A DNA stretch of 64,000 nucleotides from Xiphophorus maculatus (GCF_002775205.1 NC_036450.1:18061479-18125478); one strand, 5' to 3'; positions 50,601-62,225 are shown, counted from the stretch's first letter. Numbers and translations: made by a program. The notes: generated by a model from the letters alone, not told the origin.

Positions 50601-53600
50601 TTTGTAGAACACACAACTAATAGTTCTGCTGACAGATTCCTTCCACCTGAGTAGTGCATTTTAGCAGTACCTTCATAGTTGCCAGCTCAGGTGGTGACTA
50701 TAGCTTGGGCTATATCTGCTGTCTTTTCTGTACAATTGTAATATTTTGTTTTGCAGAAAGAAGAATTTTTGAATATTTTTGCTGTTTCCTGTGAAAGTGC
50801 TTGGGACTAGCCATCCCATATGTGAGAATCTGAGTGTCTTGTGAAAACAATAACAAGATGCCTATATTGCTCTGTACACATGGTTCATTGAATCGGCCGC
50901 CTTTGGGAATGAGATCAAACATCTGCAAACCCCTTTGAACCAAAGCATTGGAAAAGTTGAGCCAAAGGAGTCAAATATGTGTAGATGTCAACGTTGATGT
51001 TCTCTTTTCTTTGAACAGCAGAGATAAAATTCATATTAGAGCTACAGCCACTGATCCTGCCAATGAGCAAATTATATTGGTAGTTGCTGAGGGGATCACA
51101 ACTGAGAGTCCATTACTTCAGTGCCTTTGAAGACAGGAAAAGCTTGGATAGCAAGTTGTTTACAACTGATTAGAAATTATGAGATGTAAAGCATTACAGC
51201 AACAAACAAGAGCAACATCAAAACACAACCAGACAATAAAAGATGGGGCAGAGAAGAGATGAGACATGACAGGAGGAATCTGACCTCTTGTGATGATCTC
51301 ATCGCAAAAGGATTTACCAGCTTTATGGCTAGACTCCCTCTACTGGTCACTTCCATATAGCATCCTGCTTAAAATCAGGAATCATTTCTAAATAATACAA
51401 ACAAGTGCCTAACAAAGCAGTGCAGACAACACAAAGCAGATGTAATAACTTTACAAAAGGTTAATTAATGATTAATTACTGGCCTTCTTTTCACAACCAT
51501 TACACACTAGAGACAACCTGTAACATTGGTAGACCCTGTCAGTAGTTTTGAAGAGCTAAAAGGGAATGATCCTTTTAGTTCTTCTTTTTCCAGATGGTAA
51601 TGGGTTTGCATTATAGGTGTAAGATGGTGTCTTCAGCTCTAACTCCATGGCATTAAGCGAACTGCAGGATCCAACATAAGTCTTTCCAGGATCTGGGATG
51701 TCAGGGTAACAACAGTCGTGGAGGATTAATGGATGAACTTTGTTTAGTACAGGAACAAGGCAGAATCTATTCAACAGTGTTGGAGCTTCCCGGGTCTTCT
51801 GATAATTCCTAAAATATACAACCTTTTAAGTGACTCCTGGGCTTAGTCATCTTCGCGCTACTTTGTCTGATGATTTTAACATAGAGATCGATAATGAAAT
51901 ATGGCAAGCTACTCTGCAACATATTCACTCCTCATCAATTTGTACCCGACATAGAATTATTCAGCAGAACCTTGTTCTGGTTCAGTACAACTCAGTATGG
52001 CAATTCATACTGAACTCAGTGAGACTCAAGTATGAGACTCAAGTATGAGACTCAAGTATGACTTGAATGTCTCTGTATGGTGTTCATTGTTGTGTTAAAA
52101 GTAATAAATAATAAAAAAAGGAAACATTTAGACTTGGCTCTCCAATGTGACATCTTCTAAATGAGAACTACAGCCTCCTTGGTGATTACGTGACTTATGA
52201 GTTCTGTCAAATACACAATAAAACTTGTCTGGTGGCTTTTATTTAGAAAAAAAACAGTGCTGGAACATTCTTCTTGTCAGGCTAAGGATGAAGACGTGTT
52301 AAAAAAATCCAACAGAGCTACTCTGCACAAGTCTTCAAGTTTATTGGGATGACACCATCTGGACAAGCAACCTTGTTCTGGTTCAGTCTCTCCAGCTGCC
52401 TCTTCACTTGACTGCTAAAAGAGAGGCAGGTAGGAAAGATGGAAAGTGCATCACCAACTCCTCATTTGGTTGACGGCCGTAATGGGGAAGCAGTAAGAAC
52501 CGTGGCCAAGGTGGACAATCACACATAGCTCTGGTAGTCAGCTAGTCAAAGGAGAATCAATGGTCTGTTTGGCTCAATACAGGAGAGGAGGCTGCTCAGG
52601 ATATTCCCTTACTGAACCAATTGTATGTAAGATTGTGTTCAGTTCATTGGCTCTGTCCAGACTTCAGTTATCGATCAGCTCTCGTTTGAACTTTGCTGCA
52701 ATCCATTCAGATGTAACAAAGAAAGAAATTTTTATGTCTTTAATCTCTTATTTTATGTGAATTTACCTTGTCCTGTGGCGTAATGGGAGAAATGGGAGTA
52801 ATTGTACGTTTAATCTCTGATTTAATAAGAGGCCATTAAAATACCTTTGACACTTAAAATACCATAAAATGTGCTGTCACAGATAATCTAATGATTAGTA
52901 AACATGTACATGGAATATGCTGACGAAATTTTACTGGTAACAGAAGTGGTTATTCATACCGCAGCATCTTAAAAGTTGAACTGAGAAAATCAATTAAGCC
53001 ACTTTTAGTAAAACTCCTGACAATTTGCTGACTCTGTTTGACTGAACTCCTTGAAATATGTGAAATTTATGCAGCACCAGAAAAAACATGCAGAAACCTG
53101 CCAACACAACTCTTATTTTGCAAAAATAGGCTCTATGGAAAAGTTTATCAACACAGCACTTCTACTGCATGGAGTACAAAATAGGACTTTAACCATTTAA
53201 AGGCATAAAGAAATGCTGGTTGCACTGCGCCGGCCATTGAACCCACAATTCCTAGTAAGTCATCTGTCTGCAACTTCTTGTAAAAACTTCTACTACTTGG
53301 TAACAGCTTAACAACTGTAATTCCTTAAAATGTGTCCCTATAAAGCTTATGTTGCAAAGGTTCAACGTATTTGCTGCTTCATTTTATAAAACCAAGTTGA
53401 ACCTCTTGGCCAAAATGTTTATCAGCTAGCAAAAGAGAACACAGAGATATTTAAATGTTTAGGTTTATTTTTTCCTAATAAATTTAGGATAAAAACATAA
53501 CAGTTATTTGCAAATATATTACTGGCCATTGAACTTTCCCACATTTTGTCACATTACACATCCTAACCCTTCCACTGTTGCTCTAGATCAGGAGTGCCCA

Positions 53601-54624
53601 AAGTCGGTCCTCGAGGGCCGGCATCCTGCATGTTTTAGTTCTCTCCCTGGTGGTAGTAACAACCTTTTCATCATGTCAATGTTCTTCTTAGACTTTCTAA
53701 GGAGACATCATTTGATCCAGATGCACTAAACCAGGGAGAAAAGTAAAACATGTAGGATGCCGGATCGACTTTAGGCACCACTCCTCTAGATGTATATCAA
53801 GGCTGAACTTCTGAGTCTCAAGAATTTTCCAACTTTTCCAGGTTTTCTTCCAGGAGTCTCTGGTATTTTGTGCACTATTTATCCACAAATACTCAGACAG
53901 CTTTCCCTGTAGAAGAAAAGCATCCCTCAAATGACCCACCCACCTCCTTGTGTATCGCAATGTAATTGGTGTGTGGTTGTTTGGCATTAGGCCAAAAAGT
54001 TAAAGATTTGGTGTAGTCTGAGTCATGTTCCTCTAGAAGTGTCCTATGTGGGTTATAGCTTTCATGCCACAACAAAAGATAGTTTTGTAAATACAAAATG
54101 TCTGGAATTTTCATTCCATTGAAAAATATTGAGGTTTTGGGTTGGAAGGTGATGAAAATATGGCATTTCTTTGTTGTTTTGTTTTGTCAGAAGGCTACCC
54201 TATCATTTCACATTTGGCTTTCATTTTAATATGACTATCTATTGAACCAAAAACTACAAAAATCCATATTAAGTAGAAATAAAAATGTCATAATGATTGT
54301 GTGATTACAATCTAGTCATTTGAAATCCCTGTGTGTATATAACTGAAGACAGTAAGGATCTGTAGGGTTGGTTCACACAATCACATCATTGTTAGGCGTT
54401 TATACCACATCCGGCAACGTGTGAACTTTACTCTCCCTCTATACACGGAGACAGTAAAGTTTCTAAATAAACGTGAAAGTCAGAAGATTCAAGTTCTCTA
54501 CCTTTTTCAGGAGTTTGTGCATCAAATTGCGGAATACTTGAGCCACCATCAAGGCGATTCCACTGACCAGCAGGAGGGCGCAGATGACCCCCACCGTGTA
54601 GATAGCGCAGGACCTTCGCGTCAT
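32632..54624 (-). CDS. scarb2: Scavenger receptor class B member 2-like (LIMP-2 family), complete
   Basis: CD36-family two-pass membrane glycoprotein; LIMP-2 carries beta-glucocerebrosidase to lysosomes and handles lipids (family knowledge). Exons (complement): 54502-54624, 45497-45654, 44451-44598, 44103-44288, 43851-43942, 42558-42677, 37323-37501, 35062-35180, 34377-34450, 34227-34278, 33708-33860, 33513-33554, 32632-32736; phases join, 516 residues. N-terminal membrane segment about 7-30, luminal domain to about 441, second membrane segment 442-462, cytosolic tail 463-516. Conserved words include FNVTNVEEVLSG, IGPYTYR, DKSVGDP, ELLWGYED, GFCVTP, SFPHFYLGEDKYI and TVFPVMFLNES. The four luminal cysteines of the LIMP-2 disulphides are present; at least seven N-glycosylation sequons. 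Unusual: no DERAPLIRT-type dileucine signal; the tail is about 54 residues and ends NYIGMTTKTEQ. Synteny with nup54 supports scarb2; which fish paralogue it is remains open. Confidence 0.88.
32764..32786. repeat. TA microsatellite in scarb2 intron 12
   Basis: About ten TA units directly upstream (in transcript sense) of the last-exon acceptor region. Confidence 0.85.
33040..33190 (+). mobile_element. Fragment of a common teleost interspersed repeat
   Basis: GTACTCCAGCTTCCTCCCAT, then a CCAAAAATATACATGA block and CTCTCTAAATTCTTCATGCA, match the well-known fish SINE-type body (CTCCGGCTTCCTCCCACAGT, CCAAAAACATG, TCTCTAAATTG). Confidence 0.55.
34026..34063. repeat. Perfect inverted repeat, 12-base arms
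   Basis: GTACCCTAAACC and its exact inverse, separated by 14 bases, in scarb2 intron 10. The CCCTAA units are single, so it is not telomeric. Confidence 0.85.
35245..35905 (-). mobile_element. Internally deleted Tc1-like element in scarb2 intron 7
   Basis: The right end reads CAGGTGTACTTAATAAAGTG followed by AGTGTA, the known outer end of a fish Tc1-like family; the left end near ATTAGGTATACC is its decayed partner. On the minus strand the transposase relic gives LNTSAYQSIVAEHIHSFMAT and GGYLQENNAPE. The right third matches the element's 3' flank (ATCAGCAGTTGTTGAAATAC, CAGACCAACCTGTCTGG). Confidence 0.75.
37133..37142. promoter_or_regulatory. scarb2: CLEAR-like E-box in scarb2 intron 7
   Basis: GTCACGTGAG differs by one base from the TFEB CLEAR consensus GTCACGTGAC. 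It lies about 180 bases inside the intron after exon 7, not in the promoter. Could be a chance E-box. Confidence 0.3.
38465..39060 (+). mobile_element. Tc1-like remnant in scarb2 intron 6
   Basis: Left part has the terminal-repeat words (TTGCCAACTTACAACCACAC). Right part keeps the transposase C-terminus DNA in sense: CATGGCCCAGTCAAAGTCCA, AAGAAGAATGGAAAATTTCA, AACTGGTAGAG. The middle is deleted around AGTGGTGGCAGAATCATACT. Confidence 0.7.
39690..40720 (-). mobile_element. Tc1-like remnant, antisense, in scarb2 intron 6
   Basis: GATTTTCAATTGGATTTAGG and TTGGTGTCCTACTGGAAGAT are antisense transposase DNA; GGCTGTCAGTTTAGGTGAAG and TTGTGAAGTTTGCAGCTGTG continue it; the right end has TTTCCACTTCACAATTATGT and AAGTTCAAGGATTATGAAT, a terminal repeat. 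Frame broken throughout. Confidence 0.7.
41923..41998. repeat. Nested hairpin with 18-base perfect outer arms
   Basis: Outer arm AAATAAGAGCTGGTTCCA at 41923-41940 is exactly inverted at 41981-41998. The inside holds a second direct copy of GAGCTGGTTCCATCTCTGG and a further inverted piece (GAGATGGAACC), so the same word occurs about four times in alternating orientation. In scarb2 intron 6. Confidence 0.9.
42168..42416 (-). other. Unassigned 82-codon open frame in scarb2 intron 6
   Basis: A minus-strand frame from MALVRSEIQKHCTRKTGLER to a stop, charged and helix-prone, ends in an acidic tail (EPEEHTEDETQS). It lies inside the intron between scarb2 exons 6 and 7 on the same strand. Codons look protein-like, but no family was recognised and neither end carries a convincing splice pair in a frame that would join scarb2. 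May be a retrocopy or transposon fragment, or chance. Confidence 0.2.
47300..47475 (+). mobile_element. Tc1-like remnant (third family)
   Basis: GCGACTGGCCAACTAAATTA, CATCAACTCATCCACGAGGT and CCACAGGCCTCACTTAAATA match the transposase region of the same family as the one at the right edge of the window (63655-64000). Confidence 0.6.
50300..50490. mobile_element. Degraded hAT-type MITE
   Basis: Shares words with the three better copies: CCTAAATGTTTTAGATGCAC, GCCATCAAGTGCTAGTAGGC and GGGGAAACACCTAAAGGAGG. Ends and target duplication are no longer clear. Confidence 0.5.
50495..50660 (-). mobile_element. Tc1-like remnant, antisense
   Basis: GTTGATGTCCTGCTGTAAAA and, after a hairpin, AGAACACACAACTAATAGTT followed by CTGCTGACAGATTCCTTCCACCTG without its middle match antisense transposase DNA of the common Tc1-like family. 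Confidence 0.6.
50538..50581. repeat. Perfect hairpin, 19-base arms
   Basis: AATAAAGCCTCTGCCTCAG at 50538-50556, six-base loop, exact inverse at 50563-50581. The left arm resembles the Tc1-like body (CCTCCGCCCCAG region); the right arm does not belong there and so looks like an inverted copy. Confidence 0.92.
51835..52010 (+). mobile_element. L1-type LINE ORF2 C-terminal fragment
   Basis: The frame reads LSDDFNIEIDNEIWQATLQ, then HSSSICTRHRIIQ, matching the C-terminal domain of fish L1-type ORF2 (HSCSICARH-IQ-K motif). Only this short piece survives. Confidence 0.6.
52021..52059 (+). repeat. 13-bp tandem repeat, three copies
   Basis: Three exact units of GAGACTCAAGTAT. Confidence 0.9.
53589..53783. 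mobile_element. hAT-type MITE in scarb2 intron 1
   Basis: Left end CAGGAGTGCCCAAAGTCGGT; right end, inverted, GAGTGGTGCCTAAAGTCGAT; exact 8-bp duplication CTCTAGAT (53581-53588 and 53784-53791). The right end has lost about nine bases relative to the left. No coding capacity. Confidence 0.9.
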
Positions 54625-55130
54625 TGTTGGCAGATGCAAGTAGCAAGACTGAACGCTGGAAGGATGGTTGGACAGGTTAACTTCCTTTCACCGAGAAAGT
54701 TTTACTCTTTCTCTAACGCACAACAAAAACGTGCCTCTTGCTTTTTTTGAAACTAACTTTGCCCTGTCGAAAAGTTGAGGGAAAGTTTTGAAAAGGGTTT
54801 ACACAGAAGTCCCACCACGAGCTACAGGCTTTGCAGGGAGGCTCTCTTATGAGTAATGAAACCACGCGGTTCCTTTTCTGTGTCGGACTGAAAGCACATG
54901 AATTAAAAACTGAACCAAGGAGTATTTGTAGCGGACTGGGGAGCTTCTCCCTCCTCCAAGCCACGAGCTCTCTGATTGGTTCCACTAGTGGGAGCGCAGT
55001 GGGCTGAGGACGCTCTTCTCTCTTGGGCGCAACCTATAATAACCTTAAAACTCAACCCCCCCCCTCCGCCGTAACAATTTCCCTGGTCGGATTCACAGAG
55101 GTGGACGCATCAGAGGAACTGGAGCTACAC
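54625..55130. promoter_or_regulatory. scarb2: Scarb2 promoter and 5' leader region
   Basis: GC-richer than its surroundings with scattered CpGs, directly upstream of the ATG at 54624. No TATA box at a useful distance; a TATTATAG on the minus strand near 55035-55042 is about 410 bases away. Start of transcription cannot be fixed. Confidence 0.4.
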
Positions 55131-55504
55131 ATAAAAATAACATTTTATTAAGTTGGTACAGTTAACAGGTGTTCATCTTGAGATTATGTCTCGCTTTCAT
55201 TAAAGAATATTGACGGTACCTTTCAGAGATGTGAATCCCTCTGATTCATTGTTCATTGTTATGAGTTTGTTTTGACACTTTTCTGAAAAGATGTCAAAAC
55301 AAGTAACAGTAGCGGCAAGTAACAGGTAAAAACCTATACTCAAGTCGTGCTCTAAAAATATGTGCTTTATGTTTGTTAAGCACTTCATTTCAACTCACGC
55401 TGCTAAAACCGACCCAAGTCATTTTCGGTTTATTCCGTGGCGCTATTTCCACGCGAGGCGTGCTTTTCTTAACTGAATGTCTTTTATACAACATCCCACG
55501 TTAA

Positions 55505-55660
55505 ACACAAAATGTTCAGCACAAGATGTTCAAGAAAATCCTCATAGTATGAAGATGTTCTTCACCATATGAAGATGCTGCTACGTTGAACATCTTCAGC
55601 AAAAGAATTTGTTCAACATAAGATGTTCAACTTCTCATGCTGAAGATCCCATGTTGGACA
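55505..55660. repeat. Cluster of AGATGTTCA words in both orientations
   Basis: AAGATGTTCAAG, GAAGATGTTCTTC (a palindrome), GTTGAACATCTTC and AAGATGTTCAAC occur within 150 bases. A degraded tandem or inverted satellite is the likely origin. Confidence 0.6.
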
Positions 55661-57039
55661 GTATGTGCAAACATACAACATAGCACCTGTTAGTGAAACG
55701 TCTACTCATGGCGTCAGCAAGAAACCAACCAGATTCAGCTTACCTTCATATCCTCTACACCTAATTTATGTCTGAGATTGTTTTCTGTTGTGTTTGGGAA
55801 CTTGTGTGATGTGGGAGATTAGCTGCAGATTGAGTGCAGGTGCAGGTCAAATGCAAATTCAATTCGTACATCAATCCAGTTTCTTTGATATGTCTGTATG
55901 TGTGTGTGTGTGGGGGGGGATGGTAAGGGTTAGGTGTGTGTGTATGTGTTGGAGAGAGTTTATGTGGCCTTTGAACTGTTTTTCTGGTGTTTAAATGGTT
56001 TTATAATTCACGGATCCAAAATGACCCAGAAGACAATCCTTGTACCCTAGTGGTGTACAGCCCACATAAACAAAAACAAAGCATCACTTTTTGTAATGAC
56101 GGAGTCAATCTAGGAAAAGTAATACAATTTCAAGTTGGAAAAAGATGGTTTAGGGTATTTTTTCTACAGCTAACCATGGTAATGAGTCACTTTTGACTCG
56201 CAAGACAACACAGGGGTTAAAGGGTTTGCAATGTTTTAATAATTTCTGAAAATGTGCAAAACAACAACAGATATTATACACATCATGTTAGCACAACTGT
56301 GGCACATTCTCTACAACTTTAGAAAGTTGTGTCCTTTGGGAACAAGTTAAATCACTGCTTTCTATAGTTCCAATTTTTTTTTTTTTTTTTTTAAGTTAGA
56401 GTCTGGAATTTGAGTGGGTCATTTCATCACTTTTATACAGTTTTATTAAGGAAGTTATTGAAGATTTGATGGTGTGTTTGGAATCATTTTCGAATTACAT
56501 TTCCTTGTATTGTCTGTGGAATCCTTTGGGACACGGAGGAGGCCACGGCTGATTCAGTGGCTGCATGGTGCCTGAATCCCGAGGATGCAAGAATACGTTT
56601 ATTCCCTGCTGCTAAGGAGGTTTGTTTTGCTGGTCAGTTCACGTTATTTCCACTTGAATATAATCTGTCCAAAATATGCTGTTTCTTAAGTTAGGTGATT
56701 CAGAGACAACTGTCCAAATCGAAGGTCTGTATTATTGTTTACGTTCGATAGGCGAAAACGATATATCCAGGGAAAATAATGGCACATTTTACTATTTTAA
56801 AATTTAGTTAAAAGTATTAAACTTTTGAGACCTTTTTTTTTTTTTTTTTATAAACTAACATTGAGCCATGCAGAAATCAGAGCATGCCAAAATATTTGAG
56901 CTTTGACATATTCCTTGGCAAAACTCCAGGCCTTAAAAAGCCTATTAGACCACTGGATTGTAACCTTTTTAAAAAAGACAAAACTGCAACATTCTAGTAC
57001 TTTAACCATCTGGAATGAGAAAATAGATTATGTGAAATA

Positions 57040-57375
57040 AGAAAAGTAGAGTTTTTATTATATCAAACCAAAGGTTTTAGATCCAAATGGTGCTGGAAAC
57101 CTAAAATTGAAACCCAATGTTTATGTACACTGTACGAAAAGACGCACAAGCTTTTTCTAATTCCAAACAGGCACATATTTTGTTCATATTTGATCATACA
57201 TTTGTTTATCCTTAGACAAGCATTTTGCAATAGTTTGCTGAGATTTTGGCCCTTTCTTGGGACAGAACTGGTGTAAGTGAATCATGTTTGTAGGCAGTGG
57301 TGCAAATGGTGGGCATGCACTGTATGTGACGCACAGGGGCATAGAGCCGGAGGAAGCGGTAAATTTCTGGCGCAA
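57040..57375 (-). mobile_element. Tc1-like remnant
   Basis: TTTATGTACACTGTACG resembles a terminal repeat, and AGTTTGCTGAGATTTTGGCC, GACAGAACTGGTGTAAGTGA and CATGTTTGTAGGCAGTG match antisense transposase DNA of a fish Tc1-like family. Confidence 0.55.
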
Positions 57376-58587
57376 AAATAATTTCTAGTTGACATTTTCT
57401 GTATTTAGAAGCTGTTTCTGCATGTGCACATTATGTGATTAATAACAGTGGAACAATATGTATTAGGTGTCCCTCTGCTCCTTCATCTTCACCCCTTGGA
57501 GAACTCACAGAGGCGTAATTTTTTCTTTTGAATCACTGAAAGGGAGATAAAGATCGAGAGGCAGAAATGAAAGCTTTCGCGAGCACAAAAAAAAAAAAAA
57601 ACAGAAGAGGGAGAAGGGTAAAGCATGCCTACAATGTTTTCGCATAGAAATTATGTAGTTGTGCCTCTGCTTGTGTTTTAGTGCTCCCCACAAAGTTTCC
57701 AGTAAATTCAGAAAAAATAGACTCTGAAAAATTGACATGGTGGTCTTTAAACTGCTTTCTAATTAATTTATTATTATTAATAAGGTCAAATGTCTTGGTT
57801 TACTTTATCAGCACCAAACAAAACACTTTTCATTAAGGCTGCACAATGTCAGGAAGAATTGTACTACTACAATCTTGCAGAATATTGCAGTGGTGATGAC
57901 GTAAATATTAAAATTAAGGGACTTTTCTCAAGATGCCATTCATTTTGTGAAGATTTCCCTTCCTTTGCAGTGTTCTTTTCAGGTCTCCAAGCTTTCACCT
58001 TTCTCTTCAAAATGCACTGTTGATCACTATGGTTATTCTATTGATTTATAGTTTCATCAGACACCAACACAATGGTCATTTGCAGCACTTTTATAAAGGT
58101 TTTTGTCCAAAATGATGGTTTCTAAATCTCGATGATATGCCATGTACACGTTTTTTCACAGTTTCAAGGTAACTGGTCTGATCTTGACTACCCCTGCAGG
58201 ATAAAAAAAAACCCTGACAGTGGCATTTTAAAAGGAGCATGTTAAGATTTGTAGATTTTCCAAGGAAATAGCATGGAAAAACCCTCAAGTAATTTTTTTT
58301 TTTTTAACTATTGCTTAAGAACTTTAATAAAATGAAAAACTCCTTATTGCTAAGTATGCAACTCTGCTAGACACCATTTCTCGATATATGGGAAATGAAC
58401 AAGTTTCAGCCAGTCTTAGACCATCAACACGCCCTTTTGACAAGCTAAAACTTTGACACTGATTGAACTGATGGAGTGAACATGTCCTTAATGTTGAGGT
58501 AATTCACAATGTCAAAGCTGACAATACAGTGCAATACAAGACTTGTGATGTCTTTGATAAGAATAAGTTGGTTCCCTCTTTTAGTGA

Positions 58588-58619
58588 GCAGTAGGTCAAC
58601 CGTGCAGTTGACCTACTGC
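58588..58619. repeat. Perfect hairpin, 13-base arms
   Basis: GCAGTAGGTCAAC, six-base loop, exact inverse. Confidence 0.9.
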
Positions 58620-61287
58620 ATAAAGTTGTTATGTAATTAACACTTTTCCTGCCCAGAACTCCACTTTGGTCAAAGTCCACCTCTTTATCAACATGCTACT
58701 AATTTTATCATCATTAGTGTGATATCTTACTTTTTTTTTGCAATCATTAGAACTGAATCCTTTGCAAACTATGAAACTTTTTTATGAGAAAAAGAGGAAG
58801 GAGCAGAATGACTCATATATTCTGCAATCAGCTCTTACACATTCACATTAAAAAAATGCTTTTTTTCATGAGTTTGTCTGCTTTAAATATGGACAAAGGT
58901 GGAAAGCTGAATCTTAATGTCTTGAATCTCTTAAAATATCTGCTATTAAATGATAGTTATGCTATATAATTTCTAAAGGCTGCTTGTCTAGTAGCCCCTG
59001 TGGATTTGAGAATGTAAACAGCACAGCTGGTAAACAGGTGCAACCTCAAACAAAGACAAAATATCTCTTCAAAGATCAAACCCTTTTACAGGCCAAAAGA
59101 AAAGTCGTTTTTCATCCGGTGGCCTAATTTTAAAAATAGATTTTAGGAAATGACCATTGTCCTACAGGAGCCTCCTGTGGTTTACATTGTATAGAGTACT
59201 AATATCTAAAACTTGTGGAAGCAGTTTTTTTTTGTTTTTTTCATCTTCAAACATCAACTGCATATTCTATATAACAAGAAAATGTAATCATTGGCTAACT
59301 GAACCTCAAAAGCACGTTTCCTCCCAGAATTACCTTTGGACGAAGGAACAATGCTCAGTACACACTGTGTAGACATATGTAAATATACATGTGTCTGAGT
59401 TGAGGATCTGAGAGAAACTGGGGTCACTAGTCAGGCAGAAGGTAAACTCTGAACCATTATTAAAATTTATAGTATTTAAGCATGTGTGCAACACATGAAC
59501 ACATGAACATCCTTTGATCTAAACCTAACCATTGTATCTATATCAAGATGTCTAAGATTGTTGTGCTGCTGGAAGGCAAATCTCAGCCCTAGCCCAGTAT
59601 TACATCTTGCAACTTTCCTTCCAGGATTTCCCTGTTTTGTTACATCTATCTTCTCTATAACGGTTGCCAGCTTCTCAGTCCTTGTTCAGGAAAAATGTCA
59701 CCACGTTATGAAGCTGCTACCACCATCTCCCATATTTTTTTTATTTGTAAAAATAAACTTTGGAAACAATGTATCTGCCATTTGCATGTACTTCACAATA
59801 TATTTTAGGTTGGTCTTTTAGAAAGAGTAAAATCCCTGTAAATTTTGTAAATGTCATGTGACAAAATGTTGAAAAGTTTAAGTTCAGTTTCCGTTCTTGC
59901 TTATCACAAGGAAGGAAATGACTGTCCTAAATACAACTCAAACTTGCTTCAGCAATGAGACAAAGGTTGAAGTCACGCTTAATTTATATGATCAGTCGGC
60001 AAAAGGGAAGCTAATCATAAATGACTTTGACCTAATATCAATAGCATGTTCAATTAAAAGATCATTGCTTACTGTTAAAATCTACACCTAAGTGAAATAT
60101 TCACCAATAGTCAGAAAAGCAAATATTTATATCTCTTATTTCATGTTTAGGCAAACAGCAGACAGTTCCTAGTTCTACATGTATAATTTTATTTCTAAAT
60201 CTCTTCTTGATACCCATTCAATCTTTACATCCAAGTTCATATATATTTTCAAATAATTTTTGAAACACCACTTCTTAGAAAAACTCCTGCACTTGCATGC
60301 AGCTTTAGAAACTAAAGATACATTTTTTGTAGGCTGCAGATGAAAATAGGTGAGTCAGTGGTTTCAATATTATTGTTTGTGAGATTGTGCATGTTAGTGA
60401 TGGTGTGTGTATGTGTGGGAGGTGGGGCTATCAAATAATAAGTACAATGAGTAATATTTCATGGGACCATTACTCAGACAATTTAATTATGTTAGAGGTG
60501 AAAATCCTTTTCTGAAACAGATTACTTTAAAGAAGAAAAAAGTTAACATGAAAAACAAAATATCTGCCCAAGAGAATTAAGTTCCAGTGGTTTTCTAAAA
60601 CTGAACCTTTTTGTCAGTCGAATTAAAAATGCACTTAGATCACAATTTTTTTAAAAGGAAGAATCTAAAGTTTTGAAAGTGTCAAGCTGTTGTACTTTCT
60701 TCAGTGGCACATAAATTATATACAAGCACCCTTAATGTGAGGATGAAGGTTTAAATATTTTCTACAAGTTTAACAGAATACTTGATTTATGCACCTGAAG
60801 AATGTGCAAGCATATAATTCAGGTTATAAGATATCAGCCACCCTCAGGTATCTTATAAAAATGGTCAGTGTTATAATAAAGCAGCACAAAAAGTTAGCTT
60901 TTTGGACTCAACAAAGTATTGACCTTCAGACATTTGTTGCAGAATACAGCAAATGTTTATTCAATTACGGTCTTAGAAATGCAGTTATTTGTAGAAAAGA
61001 ATAAGCTCAATGCAGAATTACTGTTTGTATAAGTAAGATTAAGCTTACAAATGGGTTATGATACACTAACACATGATGAAACATCAGCAGTATCATATAG
61101 TGCTCATCTCCTTAAAGATTCTGCTTTTGCTTGATTGTCAAACTTCAATATTTCAGGTTATCCAATTCATTTTAATATCATACAAATACAAGCTTCTTAA
61201 ATTCAAATAATGTTCAAAAATAAACATAAAATGCATATTTTTAATTCCCAGGAGTTTGAGAAAACATTCTAGGTGACAATAAGACAG

Positions 61288-61316
61288 TTTTTGGAAAGTA
61301 TTCTACTTTCCAAAAA
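61288..61316. repeat. Perfect hairpin, 13-base arms
   Basis: TTTTTGGAAAGTA, three-base loop, exact inverse. Confidence 0.9.
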
Positions 61317-62104
61317 GTAGAATTAGAGCAGTTTTAATAAAAAAATAACTTAAAAACTCATCATACTGACACTCAAACGTTAACAGTAATATTGAGATGG
61401 TCCAATGCTGCTTTAATGCTTCACGTAGACATAATTTTTGTAGTAAATACTTTATCAGTTAGGAATAAAAAGAAAAATCATCATTTCTCTTTGTGATAAT
61501 TTTACCTTCATCAGTAAATGAAAATGCTTACAGGGCCTTTTTGGAAACACAAAACTGTCTTTATTGGAATTTCCAGTTTTTCCTCCTGTTTCAGCATGTG
61601 CACTTTGACCCTTCCTTCTGGGATTCTGAGCGCAAGAAGGCTTTATCAACAGAGGACTGAGGGTCCCAAAACACTGTTTCTTTGATCTGAAAGAAAACTA
61701 GCTCTGAAGAACTCTTGCCAGTGAGGGGGAATCAAAGAGTCCACCAAAATGTTCCGATCAGTACAACACAGTACCGTCAGGTTTCTGCCTAGCAATCAGA
61801 AATAAAAGCAGATTTCAGCTCTCTGCACTGACTTTCAAGTTAAAAGTAACTGTCTGTGATTTAAGGCTTGAGACACAGCATGAGTAGAACATTTTTAGCC
61901 ACTCCCCTGAAACATATATTTTGTGGTTTACCAAAGTCCTCCAAGCAGATGCTTTTTATGTGCCAAATGGCAGCAAGAAACAACAAAGAGGTGCTTCTGC
62001 TGTGTCGTTTGAATCTGACTCGGAAACAAACTACTGGCGTTTATCAAATTTTGTTATTGTTAAAAGATTTTTTTGACATTTAGTGTTTTCAGAAATATTT
62101 GTTG

Positions 62105-62225
62105 TAACTGGTGGCACAGTTGTGTAGTGGGTAGCAGAGTTGGATGAGAAGGAGAAAGCCTTTGTCGGCATTTCCTTCGAGACTCTGCGTTGGATTCTTC
62201 ACTTCATTCCTCACTAACTTCCTTA
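62105..62225 (+). mobile_element. Possible tRNA-SINE head remnant
   Basis: GGTGGCACAGTTGTGTAGTG followed by GGTAGCAGAG resembles the A-box side of a tRNA-derived fish SINE; no B-box is preserved. Confidence 0.35.

Larger units (their letters stand above)
45655..54501. other. scarb2: Scarb2 first intron (8.8 kb)
   Basis: Large AT-rich intron with a GT microsatellite near 46100-46118 and the transposon fragments listed separately. The rest shows no recognisable gene. Confidence 0.6.

Noticed and set aside
56503-56630. Open stretch without stop codons, ending at a GT, as a possible exon
   Set aside because: No start codon, no convincing acceptor and no family recognised; could be chance in a locally GC-richer patch.
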